DNA of 39,956 bases from CAZVBV01 sp964509975. GTDB lineage: Bacteria > Patescibacteriota > Gracilibacteria > UBA4473. The notes under the pieces were generated by a model. The model searched no databases. It saw nothing but the letters and a program-made list of their open reading frames with translations, and was not told where the DNA came from. The translations under genes were made by a program, and so were the position numbers. Position 1 is the first letter of the stretch, and each line of letters begins with the position of its first letter. The stretch lies in contig CAZDZO010000009.1 in the NCBI GenBank assembly GCA_964509975.1, positions 1-39,956 on the forward strand. Direction: 5' to 3'. Shown here piece by piece: positions 23,521 through 30,737 of the stretch.

Positions 23521-24086
23521 TTTTGAGACTTTGATGGTTTGAGTACTGCGACGATTTGATGCCCTGCCGCTCTGGGGTTATTTTCAAGGGTTGAAATTTC
23601 CTCAAGTGATTTCACAAAGGCGTTGAGTTTTCCAAATGCAAGGTCTTTATGTGCTTTTTCTCGTCCACGCATCGTGAGTGCGATACGAACGGGATGTCCT
23701 TTTTTCAAGAAATCTTCTGCGTTTTTGCGTTGTCGATCTGCATCCCCCACATCCATTCTGAAGGTGAGCCGAACCCCTTTCATCTCCTGTGCTTGTGTTG
23801 CTTTCTTGGCTTGTTGCTCTCGCTTTTTGATGGCGTAAAGCATCTTTCCATAATCAATAAGTTTACACACCGGCGGATCTGCTTTTGGTGAGATTTCCAC
23901 AAGATCAACTTCCTTTTCGCGGGCCATACTGAGGGCTTGTTCAAGCGCAACAACCCCAAGGGGTTCTCCCTGCTCATCAACAAGTCGAACTTCTTTTACA
24001 CGAATTTCTTCGTTTGTTCGGTGTTGTTTTTGCGGGACACGCTGAAAATTACGTCTGCCTCTGCCTCGACCACCACGGTAGGAAAT
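23517..24086 (-). CDS. infC: Translation initiation factor IF-3 (probable AUU start)
   Basis: 189 residues from the ATT at 24086. IF-3 binds the 30S subunit, blocks 50S joining and checks the start codon. N-domain RTNEEIRVKEVRLVDEQGEP, then the linker region KLIDYGKMLYAIKKREQQAK, and C-domain from about 105 (KGVRLTFRMDVGDADRQ..). No ATG lies between the promoter and the conserved region; the only upstream ATG (24290) is before the promoter. ATT 24086 (ISYRGGRGRG..) is therefore favoured, as in many bacteria where AUU lets IF-3 control its own synthesis; ATA two codons earlier is an alternative. An Arg/Gly-rich N-terminal stretch is unusual. Confidence 0.88.
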   Translation of the reverse strand: MSYRGGRGRGRRNFQRVPQKQHRTNEEIRVKEVRLVDEQGEPLGVVALEQALSMAREKEVDLVEISPKADPPVCKLIDYGKMLYAIKKREQQAKKATQAQEMKGVRLTFRMDVGDADRQRKNAEDFLKKGHPVRIALTMRGREKAHKDLAFGKLNAFVKSLEEISTLENNPRAAGHQIVAVLKPSKSQK

Positions 24087-24127
24087 GCCTATGTTTAGAA
24101 AATTAAGAATTGGAAAAAAGCGTCGCG

Positions 24128-24155
24128 ATTGTAGGAAGAGTACCGTATTTGTCAA
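24128..24155 (-). promoter_or_regulatory. Promoter of infC-rpmI-rplT
   Basis: TTGACA (24150-24155), 16-nt spacer, TACAAT (24128-24133) on the minus strand. The start site near 24121 rules out upstream ATG starts for infC. Confidence 0.7.
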
Positions 24156-24222
24156 ACTTTTTTGGCAAGTATTGAAGCAAGGAAGTTGAGAAGTAGGGAA
24201 GTAAATGGAAAATTCTTTTTTC

Positions 24223-24258
24223 TTCAATACTTCGGTTCTTCCATACTTCAATGCTCCC
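24223..24258. repeat. Octamer tandem array (CTTCAATA)
   Basis: CTTCAATA, CTTCGGTT, CTTCCATA, CTTCAATG: four 8-base units. An opposing array of AGTATTGA-like units lies at about 24168-24205. Both are in the divergent infC/tpiA spacer. Confidence 0.5.
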
Positions 24259-24283
24259 TGTAAAAATTCATGAAATCCCCCAT

Positions 24284-24312
24284 TTGACAATCGAAACTCT
24301 AAAATTCATAAT
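24284..24312 (+). promoter_or_regulatory. Promoter of tpiA
   Basis: TTGACA (24284-24289), 17-nt spacer, CATAAT (24307-24312). Leader about 19 nt. Confidence 0.6.
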
Positions 24313-24337
24313 TCGTTCAGTCAATAAATTTCATATC

Positions 24338-25000
24338 ATGTTCACTTTCCCCATTTGGATCACCAATCTCAAAAACTATGAAACGTCTACTGGAGCCAAC
24401 GCACTTGAAATGGCAAAGATTCATGAAAAAGTAGCACAGAATACCGGCAAATCAATTGGAATTTCCGTTAATGCGATTGATCTGTATCGTGTAGCAAAGG
24501 AAGTTTCTATTCCTGTATTCGCTCAACACGTCGACCCTATTGATTATGGAAAAGGAACCGGACACATTCTCCCTCAAGCCGTAAAAAAGGCTGGCGCGGT
24601 TGGAACGTTGCTCAATCACTCTGAACGACGACTTGATATTGATGTTCTCAAAGACAGTGTTGCCTGTGCACAAAAAGCCACGTTGGCGCGAATTGTTTGT
24701 GCAGAAAATCCTATGGAAATCGAAGAACTCGCCAAACTTCAACCTGATTGTCTTGCCTTTGAACCCCCGGAGTTGATTGGATCAACAGGCGCCTCTGTTG
24801 CGACAGCAAAACCACAATCCATCGAAGATTCTGTAAAAGTTTCTGGTGGAATCCCTGTGCTCGTAGGAGCGGGAATTAATTCTGTCGAAGATGTAAAAGT
24901 ATCTTTAAGCCTCGGTGCAAAAGGATTTCTCGTGGCAACAGCGATTACCAAAGCTGAAGATCCAGAAAAAGCTTTGCGAGAATTTGTCGAAGCTTTTTAA
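24338..25000 (+). CDS. tpiA: Triosephosphate isomerase, archaeal type
   Basis: 220 residues, the short archaeal length (bacterial enzymes are about 250). Interconverts dihydroxyacetone phosphate and glyceraldehyde 3-phosphate in glycolysis. Catalytic residues: N10 and K12 in ITNLKNYE, H94 in GTLLNHSERR, E142 in AFEPPELIG. The segments VFAQHVDP, GHILPQAVKKAGAVGTLLNH and EPPELIGS are hallmarks of the archaeal form, not of bacterial TpiA (GHSERR, YEPVWAIGTG). The final VLVGAGI..EDV..SLSLGAKGFLVATAITKAEDPEKAL also follows archaeal enzymes. ATG 24338 matches the archaeal N-terminus and the promoter. It stands alone. Confidence 0.93.
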   Translation: MFTFPIWITNLKNYETSTGANALEMAKIHEKVAQNTGKSIGISVNAIDLYRVAKEVSIPVFAQHVDPIDYGKGTGHILPQAVKKAGAVGTLLNHSERRLDIDVLKDSVACAQKATLARIVCAENPMEIEELAKLQPDCLAFEPPELIGSTGASVATAKPQSIEDSVKVSGGIPVLVGAGINSVEDVKVSLSLGAKGFLVATAITKAEDPEKALREFVEAF

Positions 25001-25005
25001 AGGTT

Positions 25006-25080
25006 CTCCCCATTGCAGGGGGAGTTAGAGGGGGTATATTTTTTATCAATACCCCACCGCACCTCCCCTGCCAGGGGAGG
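25006..25080. repeat. G/C-rich inverted repeats after tpiA
   Basis: CTCCCC..GGGGGAG (25007-25024), GGGGTAT..ATACCCC (25031-25055) and CCTCCCC-TGCCA-GGGGAGG (25062-25080). Likely transcript end of tpiA and a member of the CCCTCTCC/CCTCCCC-type dispersed repeats. Confidence 0.55.
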
Positions 25081-25108
25081 AAGTTAAAAGGACTTTTTAA
25101 CTTTTTTC

Positions 25109-25136
25109 TTGACAATTTTTTCCCAAAGAGCAAAAT
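25109..25136 (+). promoter_or_regulatory. Promoter of nusA
   Basis: TTGACA (25109-25114), 16-nt spacer, CAAAAT (25131-25136). Leader about 64 nt. Confidence 0.5.
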
Positions 25137-25206
25137 CCAGCTGAAATTGATGATTTCTTTATTAGGAATCGTCGATTTTTTTGGAAATTCTTTTTAATCA
25201 CATTCC

Positions 25207-26502
25207 ATGCAAAGTCATCTTCAGGCCGCCATTAATCAACTCTGTGCAGAGAAAAATCTCGATCCAGATACCGTAATTGAAGCAATCCAAAACGCTATCG
25301 CGATTGCTTACAAAAAAGATTTTGGAACAGCCGGCCAACAAATTCAAGTACACCTTGGAGATGATATTTCTGAAATGCGAATTTTTGAAGTACGCACCGT
25401 GGTAAAAAAAGTAGAAGATATAGAAATTGATATTACGGAAAAAGATGCAAAAAAAATTCGTCCCGATGTAAAGATGGGAGAATCTGTATTTGTCCCTGTT
25501 CCACCACATGAAGCGTTTGGACGAATTGCCGCTCAAACGGCGAAACATGTGATTAGCCAGAAACTGCAAGAAGCAGAACGAGAAATGTTATTCCAGAAAT
25601 TTAAAGACAGAGAAGGAGAATTGCTCACGGCTCGTGTTCAAAAAACAGATCGTGATTGTGCATTGCTCGATATCGATGGAATTACAACAATGCTCTATTC
25701 ACGAGCACAAATTCCTGGAGAGAACTTCTTTACAGGACAACGAATGCGTGTGTACCTCGATAAGGTTGAACTCACTCCAAAAGGACCTCAGCTTCGAATT
25801 ACACGAACCAGTCGAGAATTTATCGAGGCACTCTTTGAACAAGAAATTCCAGAAATGCGTGAAGGCGTGGTGTACGTTGCCAAGATGGCACGAGAACCAG
25901 GCGTGCGATGTAAAATCGCTGTAGAATCTGACGATCAATCTGTCGATCCTGTAGGAGCATTCGTAGGACAACGAGGTTCACGAATTAATACGGTAATGGA
26001 AGAAGTTGGTGATGAACGATTAGACATCATCCAAAACTATGAAGATCCCAAGAAACTTCTTATCGCCGCTCTTGCTCCGGCAAAGATCGCAAAAGTTGAA
26101 TTTTTCAAAGGCGAACAAAAAGAAGATCGTGTAAAAATTTATGTACGAGAAGAAGAACGAGCCGTTGCCATTGGCCGAGGAGGACAAAACGTCAGACTCG
26201 CTGGGCATCTTATCGGAATGCAAGTAGACGTCATTACCTTTGATGGACCAATCGAAGAAGACGAATCTGCAAAAGCACCTGTAACAAAAGACAAGAAAGT
26301 GGTCAAAGAGATATCTGAAAAAGTTACCATCGATAAACTCGAAGGAGTTGAAGAAGATATTATTACAACATTGACTGAACTCGGTCTCTCACAGATCAAA
26401 CAATTCGAAGGAATGAAAGCCAAAGACTTGGCTGAAATTGGAATTACCATCGAACAAGCAGAATCTGTAGTGAAAGCTGTGGCGAAGTTTTTGAAGAAAT
26501 AA
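25207..26502 (+). CDS. nusA: Transcription termination/antitermination factor NusA
   Basis: 431 residues. Binds RNA polymerase and modulates pausing, termination and antitermination. N-terminal polymerase-binding domain (1-about 130), S1 domain (about 135-200: GELLTARVQKTDRDCALLDI), KH1 (about 225-295: VDPVGAFVGQRGSRINTVMEE) and KH2 (about 300-350: AIGRGGQNVRLAGHLIG). After an acidic linker there is a small helical C-terminal domain (TTLTELGLSQIKQFEGMKAK) like the acidic repeats of some NusA proteins. KH1 has F where most have C in the VGACVG loop. It is followed by a terminator; the usual partners (rimP, infB) are not adjacent. Confidence 0.95.
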   Translation: MQSHLQAAINQLCAEKNLDPDTVIEAIQNAIAIAYKKDFGTAGQQIQVHLGDDISEMRIFEVRTVVKKVEDIEIDITEKDAKKIRPDVKMGESVFVPVPPHEAFGRIAAQTAKHVISQKLQEAEREMLFQKFKDREGELLTARVQKTDRDCALLDIDGITTMLYSRAQIPGENFFTGQRMRVYLDKVELTPKGPQLRITRTSREFIEALFEQEIPEMREGVVYVAKMAREPGVRCKIAVESDDQSVDPVGAFVGQRGSRINTVMEEVGDERLDIIQNYEDPKKLLIAALAPAKIAKVEFFKGEQKEDRVKIYVREEERAVAIGRGGQNVRLAGHLIGMQVDVITFDGPIEEDESAKAPVTKDKKVVKEISEKVTIDKLEGVEEDIITTLTELGLSQIKQFEGMKAKDLAEIGITIEQAESVVKAVAKFLKK

Positions 26503-26506
26503 GGAA

Positions 26507-26540
26507 ACAGTTTAAAAGTTAAAGAGTTTAAAAGTCTAAG
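26507..26540. repeat. Octamer tandem array (AGTTTAAA)
   Basis: AGTTTAAA, AGTTAAAG, AGTTTAAA, AGTCTAAG: four 8-base units immediately after nusA; the last unit forms the 5' arm of its terminator. Confidence 0.5.
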
Positions 26541-26564
26541 AGCACAAGTTCTTGGACTTTTTTT
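26531..26564 (+). terminator. Terminator of nusA
   Basis: AAAGTC-TA-AGAGC, ACAA loop, GTTCT-TG-GACTTT, then T4 more. 28 nt past the stop. Confidence 0.7.
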
Positions 26565-26587
26565 CCTCATCCCGCCCCGTCACCCCC

Positions 26588-26630
26588 CTCATTCCTGCGG
26601 AGGCAGGAACCCCGTCAATAAAATATTCCA
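26588..26630. repeat. Dispersed hairpin repeat, CATTCCTGC..GCAGGAACCCCGT family
   Basis: CTCATTCCTGC, GGAG, GCAGGAACCCCGTC, then AATAAAATATTCC. Followed by a GGGTCCCCTG..CAGGGGAA hairpin (about 26660-26679). Confidence 0.55.
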
Positions 26631-26681
26631 ATAGGAAATAATAGGAATTCTCTCCTACTGGGGTCCCCTGTTCAGGGGAAT

Positions 26682-26719
26682 GAGGGAATGATTTTTCACA
26701 CCTCAATAACCTCCTCCAC
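26682..26719. repeat. 38-nt direct repeat, copy 1 (truncated cyclo-ligase tail)
   Basis: Identical at 37 of 38 positions to 27306-27343, which covers the last codons and 3' flank of the riboflavin kinase/cyclo-ligase gene. On the minus strand a 36-codon frame (26696-26806, GTG start) ends ..VKGVEEVIEV, close to the real gene's ..DRKVEEIIEV. It may be a duplicated gene end; its upstream part contains three cysteines and has no match to the cyclo-ligase. Confidence 0.6.
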
Positions 26720-26835
26720 GCCCTTGACTTTCTCATCGGACAATGCAATATATGCGCACTGATTTTTGTTGTCGCAGAAACTTTTCTGACTGCAATGAAA
26801 CAGCACGATCTTTCACAAAATATCAAAACGATTTG

Positions 26836-27223
26836 AGTTAGGAATGTAGATTGCAAGTCAGTCTAGATTCCTGGCTCAAACGCTAGGAATAGATTTATTA
26901 TGTACTGTAGTAAATTGAATCCATGGTCTAACAACAACTAAGATGCATCAAACAGAGGTCGGTACTACAGCGTATCTGTAGTGAGAACTCAGAAACAAAA
27001 TCAAAATTTTATCTAAAGATTTAAGAATGCAAATGGAAGTGATGACCCAGCCGAACAAAAGGATTTTCACATATACCATGGTTGAAAAAGGATTCCTCTT
27101 ACCAGGAATTCATCTGTCCCACAAGGTGGGAGTAGATAAATTTTTAATCCTTTCGGTTTTTTGATTTTTGAAAAAAGATTTTATTTGTACCCACGGAAGA
27201 CGAGTTCTTCTGTGGGTTTTTTT
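26836..27223 (+). ncRNA. Candidate structured noncoding RNA with own terminator
   Basis: About 390 nt without a credible reading frame but with several hairpins: ATTCCTGGC-TCAAAC-GCTAGGAAT (26867-26890), ACTACAG-CGTAT-CTGTAGT (26963-26981), ATTCCT-CTTACC-AGGAAT (27092-27109), TCCCAC-AAG-GTGGGA (27117-27131). A long-range CCATGGT/ACCATGG pair (26931 with 27077) and AAAGGATT/AATCCTTT (27087 with 27146) are possible. It ends in the strong terminator at 27189. No tmRNA, RNase P or SRP core motif was recognised. The 5' end is uncertain because no clear promoter is visible. Confidence 0.35.
27189..27223 (+). terminator. Strong rho-independent terminator (no gene before it)
   Basis: ACCCACGGAAGA, CGAGT, TCTTCTGTGGGT then a T-run. 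On the plus strand it follows no coding gene, which is why a noncoding transcript is proposed upstream. Confidence 0.8.
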
Positions 27224-27224
27224 A

Positions 27225-27310
27225 TTTTCCTTCTCTCTCCCTCTGGGAGAGAGACCGAGAGTGAGGGTGTTTTAAAATCCCTCTCCCTAACCCTCCCCCA
27301 AGGAGGAGGG
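27225..27310. repeat. CCCTCTCC/GGAGAGAG-type dispersed repeats
   Basis: TCTCTCCCTCTGGGAGAGAG (27233-27252) and CCTCTCCCTAACCCTCCCCC with GGAGGAGGG (27281-27310). The same type occurs at 36850-36915. Confidence 0.5.
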
Positions 27311-27319
27311 AATGATTTT

Positions 27320-28183
27320 TCACACCTCAATAATCTCCTCCACTTTCCTATCATGCTCTTCCGTGGGCAGTGTTTCAACAACCGCAAATTTGGGTACCAC
27401 GGTAATAGTAGGTCCTGTGAAATCTTTAAGAAAACGATCATAAAATCCTCCCCCTCGTCCAAGTCGATGATTACGAGCATCAACAGCAACTGCTGGAACA
27501 AAGACGAGATCAGGTTTTTGAGAAGCCGAAACAGTACATTTTTGTGGTTCAAATATTCCAAATTTTCCCGGACGAAGATCGCCCCATTTGGAAACGCAAA
27601 ATATCATTTCCCCTTCATGAATACGGGGGAAATAAAACGTTTTTCCTTTATTTGTTGAACACATTTTTTGTACAAAGAATATCTCTCCCTCCAAGGGTGC
27701 ATACACATAAATATTCTGTGCTTTTTGAAACACTTCATTCTCTTGAATTTGTTCAAGAGTTCCCTCTCTCAGTCTCTCACGTTCTCCCTCACCTATCTCA
27801 TCCCATTGCTGAAGAATCGATCCTCGGATAAAAAATTTCCGTGCTCGAATAATATCTTTTTCTACTTGCGTAAAAAGTGCATCGGCATTTTGAAACTGTT
27901 CAATATCTCGCTCTCGTCTGAGAATGAGTATCTCGAGCTCTTTTCCATACAAATCCTCATCCGTATCCAATAAATGGATTTCAACTGTACTCTCCGCTCC
28001 AAACGTCTTTCTTGGCCCAAAATGCAATAATCCATTCCGCGTATCGGTATCAAAAGACGCCTGCACAAAATAAACCCCCTCTGTCATTCTTGAGGGTGTT
28101 TTTTCTACCGACAGATTTGCTGTCGCAATCCCGAACTTTGCCCCTACTCCAACACCATTGACGACTATTCCACGAAACTTCAT
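27320..28183 (-). CDS. Riboflavin kinase - 5-formyltetrahydrofolate cyclo-ligase fusion
   Basis: 287 residues, two domains. Residues 1-115 are a flavokinase (RibF C-terminal type): G-V-V-x-G..GAKFGIATANL with the T21-A-N Mg/ATP motif, GVYFVQASF (36-44), STVEIHLLD with catalytic E68, and LYGKELEI..LR.E. Residues about 120-287 are 5-formyl-THF cyclo-ligase (MTHFS): YVYAPLEGEI (159-168), DLVFVPAVAVDARNHRLGRG, GRGGGFYDRFL (242-252) and LPTEEHD (272-278). The FAD-synthetase half of RibF is absent. It would make FMN and recycle folate. Last gene of a three-gene unit, 9 nt after the previous stop. Confidence 0.87.
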   Translation of the reverse strand: MKFRGIVVNGVGVGAKFGIATANLSVEKTPSRMTEGVYFVQASFDTDTRNGLLHFGPRKTFGAESTVEIHLLDTDEDLYGKELEILILRRERDIEQFQNADALFTQVEKDIIRARKFFIRGSILQQWDEIGEGERERLREGTLEQIQENEVFQKAQNIYVYAPLEGEIFFVQKMCSTNKGKTFYFPRIHEGEMIFCVSKWGDLRPGKFGIFEPQKCTVSASQKPDLVFVPAVAVDARNHRLGRGGGFYDRFLKDFTGPTITVVPKFAVVETLPTEEHDRKVEEIIEV

Positions 28184-28192
28184 GCGTATAAA

Positions 28193-28456
28193 TTAATACG
28201 GAACACGGGTCTCTTTGCTTTCAGAAAGATTTTCTCCTGTGAGCGGATTTTTGACAACCGCCCGAATCAAGTCTCCTACTTTTATTTCTGTTTTTTCTCG
28301 CACGGTAAATCCTAGCCCTTCTGTCCAAGAAGGAATCAGGACCTCAATCGAAGATGTTTCTTCCTTCTCCCACGGACGCGTTTGAAATTGTAGCACTGCT
28401 GGCACATTCATCATTGATGGAGCTACCGCCAAAAGCGAAAATAAAATGGGAGTCAT
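28193..28456 (-). CDS. Small hypothetical protein
   Basis: 87 residues. Hydrophobic N-terminus (MTPILFSLLAVAPSMMNVPA) may be a signal or anchor; the rest is polar, with a beta-rich middle (TSSIEVLIPSWTEGLGFTVR) and ending ..NLSESKETRVPY. No family recognised. It starts 9 nt after the DUF3352-like gene and ends 9 nt before the fusion gene, so all three are one transcript unit. Confidence 0.55.
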   Translation of the reverse strand: MTPILFSLLAVAPSMMNVPAVLQFQTRPWEKEETSSIEVLIPSWTEGLGFTVREKTEIKVGDLIRAVVKNPLTGENLSESKETRVPY

Positions 28457-28465
28457 CTGTTTCTA

Positions 28466-30130
28466 TTATCGGGAAAAAAGCGTCGCCGTCCAAAAGATTT
28501 CTTCTGGGAACACTTTTTTGGCAAAGGTAATGTTTCGAACATTTGATCGGAGGAACTGTGTCATCACTGATCGCCACTCATTCTCGGTATCAGAAACGAG
28601 TTCTATTGCAGAGATGAACTTCGCCATATTGAAAAATCCATAACTCCCGGATGGGGAGTATCTGAAAAGGATACTTTCTCGGAAATCGGCATTATTGGTC
28701 AAACTGCTGTCTGGATTCGCGTGAGATGAGAAGACTGATTTTACTCCTGTTTCATGTGTAGAAAACACAAAGTACCCATCCAAAAATCCATATGAAAATT
28801 TCTTATCCGCATCAGTTGGGTTTTTGGCAGTGAAATAAAACTGCTCCCCTTCTTCAATTTTTTGAATCGGAATTTCTTTTTGATCGATGGCAGTCAGTTC
28901 TTCTCTCTTCGTTCCATCCGGAAGTATCACTTCTTCTACTTGTGTGGAAAACTGCCGTTGTGCGAAGTGAATCACATCTTGCAATTGTGCCATATTTTGC
29001 TCGGTATCTGCACTTCCGAATCCCGTCACCAATGTGAAATTCACAAATGGCTGGAGTGCATTTTCGAAATCCAGGACCACCGCATATTGCCCGTGCATTT
29101 GAGACAAAAAATCTTTTTCAAAATCGAACTTTTCTCCAAATATTTCTCGTGATTTTGCTCGCAAAACTCCGTCAAAAATAACAGAAAACTGCGGATGAAA
29201 TTGTGCCAAGAAATCTTTTGTGTGCAAATACTTTGTATAAATATCGGTTCCATTCATAAAAAACAAAGTATCTTGTGACACAAACTGTGCCAATTCCGGC
29301 ATCATTTGATTATTTTTCCGAGGAAGACTCTGCTCTGCAAAAACGCCTTCATGACTGAGAATCTTTGAATAGATCATTACTTCTCGTTCTTTCATTTTGG
29401 CCCGCACACCAATCGCTGGCAAACTCTGTGCTACTGATTGAAGCAATGGCTTTTGTGCGGAAATCTTTTCACTATCCGCCAAAAAATCAACCATCTTCTC
29501 TGTATCTGCATACAACGAAAAGAATGCAGACTTCGGAAGATCAGCTTGTACTTTGCGGTAATTCTCTACATCCGCAATTTTCTCGGTAGCAAGGAAGTTT
29601 TGTTCAAGTCGGTCTTTAGACGTAGAAAAAAGCACAAATCCTTTATAGAACCCCACCGCAATATTAGAAGAAAACGCTGGTGTCCAGATTTCTCCTCCGC
29701 GAACCACTTTCTTTTCAAATACCTCCGTCGGCAATTTAAATTTATTCAAAAACTTCTCCGTTTTAGCTCGACTCCGCATCTTTGCCGCAATCACAAAATC
29801 CCCTTTCTCAAATATCGCCACACCGGCCTTCCCTCCAATCCAAGGCGTTACGTCTTCTTCGAAATCAATCGAAAAGTAATTGGAAGCCAGTCCGTCAAAC
29901 AACGTCACAAAATCAGCCTCTGGAAAGATATGATTGAGTGTGCTCTGTGTATCCCCACTCACCGACACTTCCATAAGCAATGCTGTGTCAGACGCAAAGA
30001 AATGATCAAGTTTCCCACCCATATAAGTCTGCACCCAAAGAAAAATCCCTGCCATGCCGATCAAAAAAAGAATGGCTCCCATAAAAAAGAGCTGTCGTTG
30101 TCGTTGCGGGTTTTTCTTTTGCTTTTTCAT
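28466..30130 (-). CDS. DUF3352-like membrane-anchored protein
   Basis: 554 residues. A basic N-terminus and one membrane helix (about 15-35: FFMGAILFLIGMAGIFLWVQ) lead into a long extracytoplasmic region. The pattern DTALLMEVSVSGDTQ, WIGGKAGVAIFEKGDFVIAA, then VVRGGEIWTPAF..GFYKGFVLFSTSKDRLEQ, and later GFLDGYFVFSTHETGVKSVF resembles the DUF3352 family seen in cyanobacteria and CPR bacteria; function unknown. First gene of the unit; promoter 8 nt upstream. Confidence 0.65.
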   Translation of the reverse strand: MKKQKKNPQRQRQLFFMGAILFLIGMAGIFLWVQTYMGGKLDHFFASDTALLMEVSVSGDTQSTLNHIFPEADFVTLFDGLASNYFSIDFEEDVTPWIGGKAGVAIFEKGDFVIAAKMRSRAKTEKFLNKFKLPTEVFEKKVVRGGEIWTPAFSSNIAVGFYKGFVLFSTSKDRLEQNFLATEKIADVENYRKVQADLPKSAFFSLYADTEKMVDFLADSEKISAQKPLLQSVAQSLPAIGVRAKMKEREVMIYSKILSHEGVFAEQSLPRKNNQMMPELAQFVSQDTLFFMNGTDIYTKYLHTKDFLAQFHPQFSVIFDGVLRAKSREIFGEKFDFEKDFLSQMHGQYAVVLDFENALQPFVNFTLVTGFGSADTEQNMAQLQDVIHFAQRQFSTQVEEVILPDGTKREELTAIDQKEIPIQKIEEGEQFYFTAKNPTDADKKFSYGFLDGYFVFSTHETGVKSVFSSHANPDSSLTNNADFRESILFRYSPSGSYGFFNMAKFISAIELVSDTENEWRSVMTQFLRSNVRNITFAKKVFPEEIFWTATLFSR

Positions 30131-30138
30131 CGGGGGCG

Positions 30139-30167
30139 ATTGTGTCCAAATTGAGGGGAAAAATCAA
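30139..30167 (-). promoter_or_regulatory. Promoter of the DUF3352-like operon (leaderless)
   Basis: TTGATT (30162-30167), 17-nt spacer, CACAAT (30139-30144) on the minus strand; 8 nt to the ATG at 30130. Confidence 0.45.
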
Positions 30168-30204
30168 GTTGAATTGATGTATAAAGAAATACAAAAACTC
30201 TCCC

Positions 30205-30250
30205 CTCATTCCCCCGCACTGCGGGGGAACCCCGTCGACAAAAATTCTTT
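30205..30250. repeat. Dispersed hairpin repeat, CATTCCCCC..GGGGGAACCCCGT family
   Basis: CTCATTCCCCCGC-ACT-GCGGGGGAACCCCGTC, then GACAAAAATTC and T-run. Well preserved stem of ten pairs. Confidence 0.6.
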
Positions 30251-30317
30251 TTTTTGAGAGGACTTCTCCCTCGGCAGGTTCAAGGCTGTGTCCTGAACCA
30301 CATGTGAATGTTTTTAA

Positions 30318-30334
30318 TGGTCGGGGTGAGAGGA
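30318..30334 (-). pseudogene. Short tRNA-Pro 3'-end fragment
   Basis: 17 nt identical to the tRNA-Pro 3' end (TGGTCGGGGTGAGAGGA, plus strand) plus the TTAA flank also seen before the intact tRNA at 33603. A second scar 202 nt from the larger fragment at 30520. Confidence 0.5.
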
Positions 30335-30519
30335 TTCTGCCGCTCACTTCGTTCGGGCCGTCCGACGAGGCGCTCGAAACTCAAATGCCCTTTGGGCGCT
30401 TGATTTCTCACTTCCTTGGAACGAACCTTTTTGCTCTGCAAAAAACGGTTCTCGTCCTCTCTCGAATCAAATTTAAAAAGCCTGTTTTATCCACAAGGGA
30501 TAAACCAATCTTTTTATAC

Positions 30520-30564
30520 TGGTCGGGGTGAGAGGACTCGAACCTCCGACCTCACGGTCCCAAA
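30520..30564 (-). repeat. 45-bp direct repeat: displaced tRNA-Pro 3' half (att-like)
   Basis: Identical over 45 nt to 33607-33651: the tRNA from anticodon loop (CCCAAA) to the CCA end. The rest of a tRNA is missing. This is what tyrosine-recombinase integration into a tRNA leaves at the far end. A GTTTATCC..GGATAAAAC hairpin follows (about 30484-30507), probably the original tRNA terminator. Confidence 0.8.
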
Positions 30565-30702
30565 GCGTCTTAACCCATCTTAAGGGCGGTTTGTGCCCTT
30601 ATACAAGCGGATTAACTCGATTTGAGAAGAAAGTCAGGAAAAGAACTCAATGACCCTACGGCTCTTTTATTCTAGGGATGGATTTTTGGAGAGTCAAGGT
30701 GA

Positions 30703-30731
30703 TTGACTTGTCCTCGCTCTTGTTATATAAT
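30703..30731 (+). promoter_or_regulatory. Promoter of the repeat-protein gene (leaderless)
   Basis: TTGACT (30703-30708), 17-nt spacer, TATAAT (30726-30731). The start site would be at or next to the ATG at 30738: a leaderless message. Confidence 0.7.
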
Positions 30732-30737
30732 AAGAAG

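Noticed and set aside
24087..24290. N-terminal extension of IF-3 from ATG 24290
   Set aside because: The infC promoter lies inside this stretch and the extra residues do not resemble IF-3.
26836..27223. tmRNA, RNase P RNA or SRP RNA as identity of the orphan RNA
   Set aside because: No tRNA-like ends with GGTTCGA, no RNase P core blocks, no SRP GGAA-loop domain could be found by eye.
30678..30737. Earlier ATG for the eight-repeat protein
   Set aside because: It lies upstream of the TTGACT/TATAAT promoter; ATG 30738 coincides with the expected start of transcription.
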